This document shows positions 63,135-64,000 of a stretch of DNA of 64,000 nt, in pieces. Source of the DNA: Companilactobacillus keshanensis. Its GTDB lineage: Bacteria > Bacillota > Bacilli > Lactobacillales > Lactobacillaceae. The first letter of the stretch is position 1. Each line of letters opens with the position of its first letter. The notes beneath the pieces were generated by a model, which did no database searches, had not been told where the DNA came from, and saw only the letters and a program-made list of their open reading frames with translations. The DNA lies in contig NZ_RHOS01000003.1 in NCBI RefSeq assembly GCF_003946205.1, positions 124,001 to 188,000 on the forward strand, read 5' to 3'. Both the position numbers and the translations under genes were made by a program.

Positions 63135-64000
63135 ATGAATGCAGGGGAAAAATCACATAAACAATTAGTGTCAATAATAGCAATTGTTTTAGGTAGCTTA
63201 TTTGTGATTGTCTTTTCATTTGTTGGTAACTCTGTGAAAGCGTCCTCTATGCAGGACATGATAAATAGTAATAATCTGCTAAGTAGTTCAATGATTACGA
63301 AAAAAACTGAGGCCAGTTCAGATGTTTCAGCATTTGCAACTACTGAATACAATGGAACATTTGGAGATTGTACTTGGGATATTGATAGTGGTGGTATATT
63401 AACAATTCATCCAGGAATACTTGGTGCTGGACAAGGAAATTGGAGTACATATGCCGACTCGATTACTAGCGTAGTCGTGGAAGAAGGAGTAATAGCCAAT
63501 GCTAACTCTTCTTATTTATTTTCTGATTTAACAAATGCAACTACTATGGATCTTTCAAAGCTGGATGTTAGTCATGTAATTGATATGAGTTATCTATTAT
63601 ATAAATGTTCCAATTTGACTGAAGTTGGTGATATATCTAGTTGGGATACTAAGAATACTACTGATATGGGACACTTATTTGATTATACTAATATAATCAG
63701 TTTGAATTTATCTAATTGGGATACAAGTAATGCTACAGATTTTGCTTTTATGTTTGGCGATATGTCTAATTTAAATGATGTTCATGGCAAATTTGATACT
63801 TCAAATGTTAAAAATATGTACGGAATGTTTTATGCTGATACTTTATTAACAGATATTGATTTAGATATAGAGAATTGGGATGTTAGCAAGACTTCAGATT
63901 TTGGTTTTATGTTCAGAATTTGTTCAAGTTTAAAATCAATTGGAGATTTGAGTAATTGGGATACACAGTCTGCACAAACTTTTTATGGTATGTTCCAAGC
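63135..64000 (+). CDS. BspA-type surface protein with DUF285 repeats (5' part, cut by window edge)
   Basis: At least 288 residues and open at base 64000. N-terminal signal segment LVSIIAIVLGSLFVIVFSFV with cleavage near VKASS, then from about residue 95 repeated DUF285 units with the core SNWDTSNATDFAFMF and WDVSKTSDFGFMF, the type found in many lactobacillar and mycoplasmal surface proteins. It differs from the LRR_5 proteins at 41726 and 49383. Strong TTGGAGGAGACT site. The wall anchor, if any, lies outside the window. Confidence 0.85.
   Translation, partial: MNAGEKSHKQLVSIIAIVLGSLFVIVFSFVGNSVKASSMQDMINSNNLLSSSMITKKTEASSDVSAFATTEYNGTFGDCTWDIDSGGILTIHPGILGAGQGNWSTYADSITSVVVEEGVIANANSSYLFSDLTNATTMDLSKLDVSHVIDMSYLLYKCSNLTEVGDISSWDTKNTTDMGHLFDYTNIISLNLSNWDTSNATDFAFMFGDMSNLNDVHGKFDTSNVKNMYGMFYADTLLTDIDLDIENWDVSKTSDFGFMFRICSSLKSIGDLSNWDTQSAQTFYGMFQ

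Noticed and set aside
63080-63352. Minus-strand ORF at the end of the window
   Set aside because: Antisense to the signal-peptide region of the DUF285 protein, whose ribosome site and repeats are convincing.

Overview
The window looks like low-GC Firmicutes DNA from the family Lactobacillaceae, possibly near Companilactobacillus (genus inferred only). Supporting signs are the monomeric adenosylcobalamin-dependent ribonucleotide reductase of the Lactobacillus leichmannii type, LPQTx sortase signals, T-box leaders, a CIRCE site, AGGAGG-type ribosome sites and a type II-A-like Cas9. I saw no rRNA, tRNA, insertion sequence or CRISPR array.

Layout. 1-1548: 5' end of cas9 (leftward, cut by the window edge) and a DUF402 phosphatase. 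1599-7141: seven co-directional genes for two cystine/cysteine-type ABC transporters, preceded by a 35-codon leader ORF with three consecutive Cys codons, a terminator and a competing antiterminator, which looks like a cysteine attenuator. 7147-13139: membrane protein, CorC/CNNM protein, prfC, GNAT acetyltransferase, brnQ. 13143-15597: arsRDA without an efflux pump. 15644-17478: HAD phosphatase plus LacI-type repressor with an operator that recurs at 31415. 17536-26268: hisK, then a His T-box and a complete hisZGDBHAFIEC operon. 26270-32850: small alarmone synthetase, YhgE/Pip protein with divergent TetR regulator, a PTS EIIA-like protein lacking its phospho-histidine, and an AEC transporter, interspersed with structured intergenic repeats. 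32861-41606: unusual MucBP-like protein, clpE under CIRCE, ptsHI, T-box-controlled second brnQ, cation/proton antiporter. 41726-51878: surface-protein region (two BspA-like LPQTx proteins and a WxL-like protein) around the NrdR-controlled ribonucleotide reductase. 52130-54745: copYB copper operon. 54823-56462: a two-gene cassette of a PD-(D/E)XK-like nuclease and an sce7725/beta-type protein. 56582-61088: BceRS-BceAB-type peptide-antibiotic module. 61081-64000: ABM-like protein, MBL hydrolase, spxA and the start of a DUF285 BspA-like surface protein.

The two most interesting signals are non-coding. First, the Cys-Cys-Cys leader has mutually exclusive hairpins and a start site buried in a long-range helix. 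Second, a family of about 175-bp palindromic intergenic elements (10881, 27246, 32468) keeps its helices and hairpin loops while the paired arms change together; it also occurs as about 60-bp core-less forms (26420, 32786). All structure calls were made by eye; no folding, alignment or database search was run.
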